This document shows, one piece after another, positions 62,782 through 64,000 of a stretch of 64,000 bases of DNA. The stretch lies in the NCBI GenBank assembly GCA_022393335.1, contig JAJEKB010021105.1, forward strand, positions 329,713-393,712, read 5' to 3'. The notes beneath the pieces were generated by a model. It did not search any database, was not told where the DNA came from, and was given only the letters and a program-made list of their open reading frames with translations. Position numbers and translations under genes: made by a program. How positions within the stretch are numbered: the first letter of the stretch is position 1; each line of letters starts with the position of its first letter. The stretch is from Macrotrachela quadricornifera (Eukaryota; Rotifera; Eurotatoria; Philodinida; Philodinidae).

Positions 62782-63524
62782 CAAACTTTGGCAAATTATT
62801 GTGTGTATGCATAGCACTAAATAACTGCTAAGTTTCAGATCTATACCTTATATTATGAATGAGAACCAATAACAATATTATCATATATTATTTTATCAAT
62901 TTTCCTATCTTTCGCATTAGCAGCAATATTTTTTTCTACATATACTCTATGAAAAGTTCTATAAAAATTGTAATAACTAACTATATCAGCTTGTAATAAT
63001 GGTTTTTATCATAGTCAAAATAAAAATTCTACATGATAATAGTATTTCTCATCATACTTGAGAGTAACAAATAAATATTTGAAAGACCTTTTTAATTGTG
63101 CATATATCTCAACTTGAGAAAATGAAAACACGTTTATTTCTTTTTTTTTGAAAGGATACGCTATTGAAGGCTCTACAAAAACTATATAAACAAATTTCTA
63201 TTGAAAAAAAAAAGTGATCTACTAAACATTTTTTTGTTACGCACAACAACGTGAGAAATACTACTATCATGTAGAAGTTTTATTTTGAGTATGATAAAAA
63301 CTATTAACATAAGCCAATAATAATTGGTTATAACAATTTTTCTAATGCTTTTTACGACGTATCTTTGGAAAAAAATATATGACATTTTATCAAAGAAAAT
63401 TGAAAAAATTCTATATGATAGTATTGTTATTGGTTCTCTTCCATAATATAAGTTATAGATCTGAAAATTTGTAATTATGTAGTACTAACTATGTTCAATA
63501 ATATGCCAAAGTTTCAAAGATTTT
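62782..63524. mobile_element. 740-bp foldback interrupting the mariner-like relic
   Basis: The outer arms begin TCAAACTTTGGCAAATTATT and, inverted, GAAACTTTGGCATATTATTG. They continue inward through AGATCTATA.CTTATATTATG.A and GAGAACCAATAACAATA.TATCATATA, in the same order in both arms. The inner arms pair again near 63015-63060 and 63245-63300 (TTTTTATCATAGTCAAAAT against ATTTTGAGTATGATAAAAA). The centre is close to 63153. Arms are moderately diverged. No transposase is present. Confidence 0.65.
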
Positions 63525-63699
63525 GCTCTTTGTTCAACGCAAGAACAATGGATTTTAAAATCTTTTCAGAATTTCTAGGACATCCTTTATGTTATTTACA
63601 ATTACATACAGATGTCATTCGTATTCAGATAATTATCAATCTATGATAAATTCATCTGTACAATAATAATCCCATTCAGAAGGTGTAAGAAGAGATGAA

Positions 63700-63850
63700 G
63701 CATCGATAATCATAAACATAACCTTCTAGAATAAGAAACTTCATTCATCGGTGTATATAGAGTGATCTAGAATTTATTTCTATATTTTCCTATATATATT
63801 TCTAATTCAGTAAGGCTTATGATATCTAGAGATAGAAAAATGTATGAACT
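63700..63850 (-). mobile_element. Inverted right end of the mariner-like relic
   Basis: CTTATGATATCTAGAGATAG at 63816-63835 is the inverse of the end phrase found at 62365-62385 and 41501-41520. Neighbouring bases also align inversely with 41450-41560. This closes the decayed element that starts near 62340. Confidence 0.45.
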
Positions 63851-64000
63851 ATATACAAGCAATATTAGATAAACATCAGTACTTATTATTATTTTTAAAT
63901 AAAATCAAACTGAAAAATTTTTGAATGCTCCTTGTATGGTAGGTCAATACAACCTGCCAACGGATGATAAATCGTAAATAAAAGAATTTTATATTTTATT

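Noticed and set aside
1..64000. CRISPR arrays, rRNA, tRNA or trans-splicing leader genes
   Set aside because: I looked for spaced identical repeats, cloverleaf T-loop words (GGTTCGAATCC type) and the bdelloid spliced-leader word. None was found by eye.

Overview
The window reads as nuclear DNA from a bdelloid rotifer, most likely a Rotaria-type species; this is inferred from gene content, not proven. The sequence is strongly AT-rich. Many introns are about 45-60 nt with plain GT..AG ends, while a few run to 0.7-3.4 kb. The genes fit families expanded in bdelloids (kelch, NHL, F-box, LamG-like, RING), and several intron-less genes look bacterial. Many of the real genes are split into short exons, so I rebuilt them by hand from splice sites and reading phase.

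Region 1 (1-11.7 kb) is gene-poor and full of repeats: minisatellites, a transposon remnant with GCAATAA arrays at both ends, two MITE-like foldbacks and an 838-bp near-complete palindrome bounded by TA. Region 2 (11.7-19.4 kb, + strand) holds a nine-exon beta-1,4-galactosyltransferase with two 13-nt micro-exons, a three-exon multi-pass membrane protein and a secreted apple/LamG-like protein. Region 3 (19.4-28.5 kb) is mostly repeats around one RING/coiled-coil gene that contains a 10-N assembly gap between identical 47-bp copies. It also has a 217-bp inverted repeat whose arms differ at a single base.

Region 4 (28.5-42.4 kb) is the gene-rich core. It contains an NHL propeller, a sigma-like GST diverging from a bacterial-type D-2-hydroxyacid dehydrogenase, a Ly6-like and a TIL-type small secreted cysteine-rich protein, a frameshifted and truncated SEC63-like gene, a nine-exon Tubby-like gene, and a tiny zinc-ribbon protein of probable bacterial origin. 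Region 5 (42.4-53 kb) has a decayed ORF, a SAM-dependent methyltransferase and a six-exon membrane-anchored kelch protein with a mucin-like Thr/Ser stalk. Region 6 (53.8-62.2 kb, - strand) is one F-box gene of nine exons. Its 3.4-kb second intron carries an hAT-like MITE and a Tc1-like relic. The last 2 kb are a decayed mariner-like element interrupted by another foldback.

I see no operons, CRISPR, rRNA or tRNA genes. The genes appear to act independently: glycosylation, ER translocation, detoxification, secreted defence/adhesion and ubiquitin ligation. The most notable features are the bacterial-looking single-exon genes and the bacterial-type kelch propeller joined to a eukaryotic multi-exon membrane anchor. 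Long inverted-repeat foldbacks are also unusually dense.
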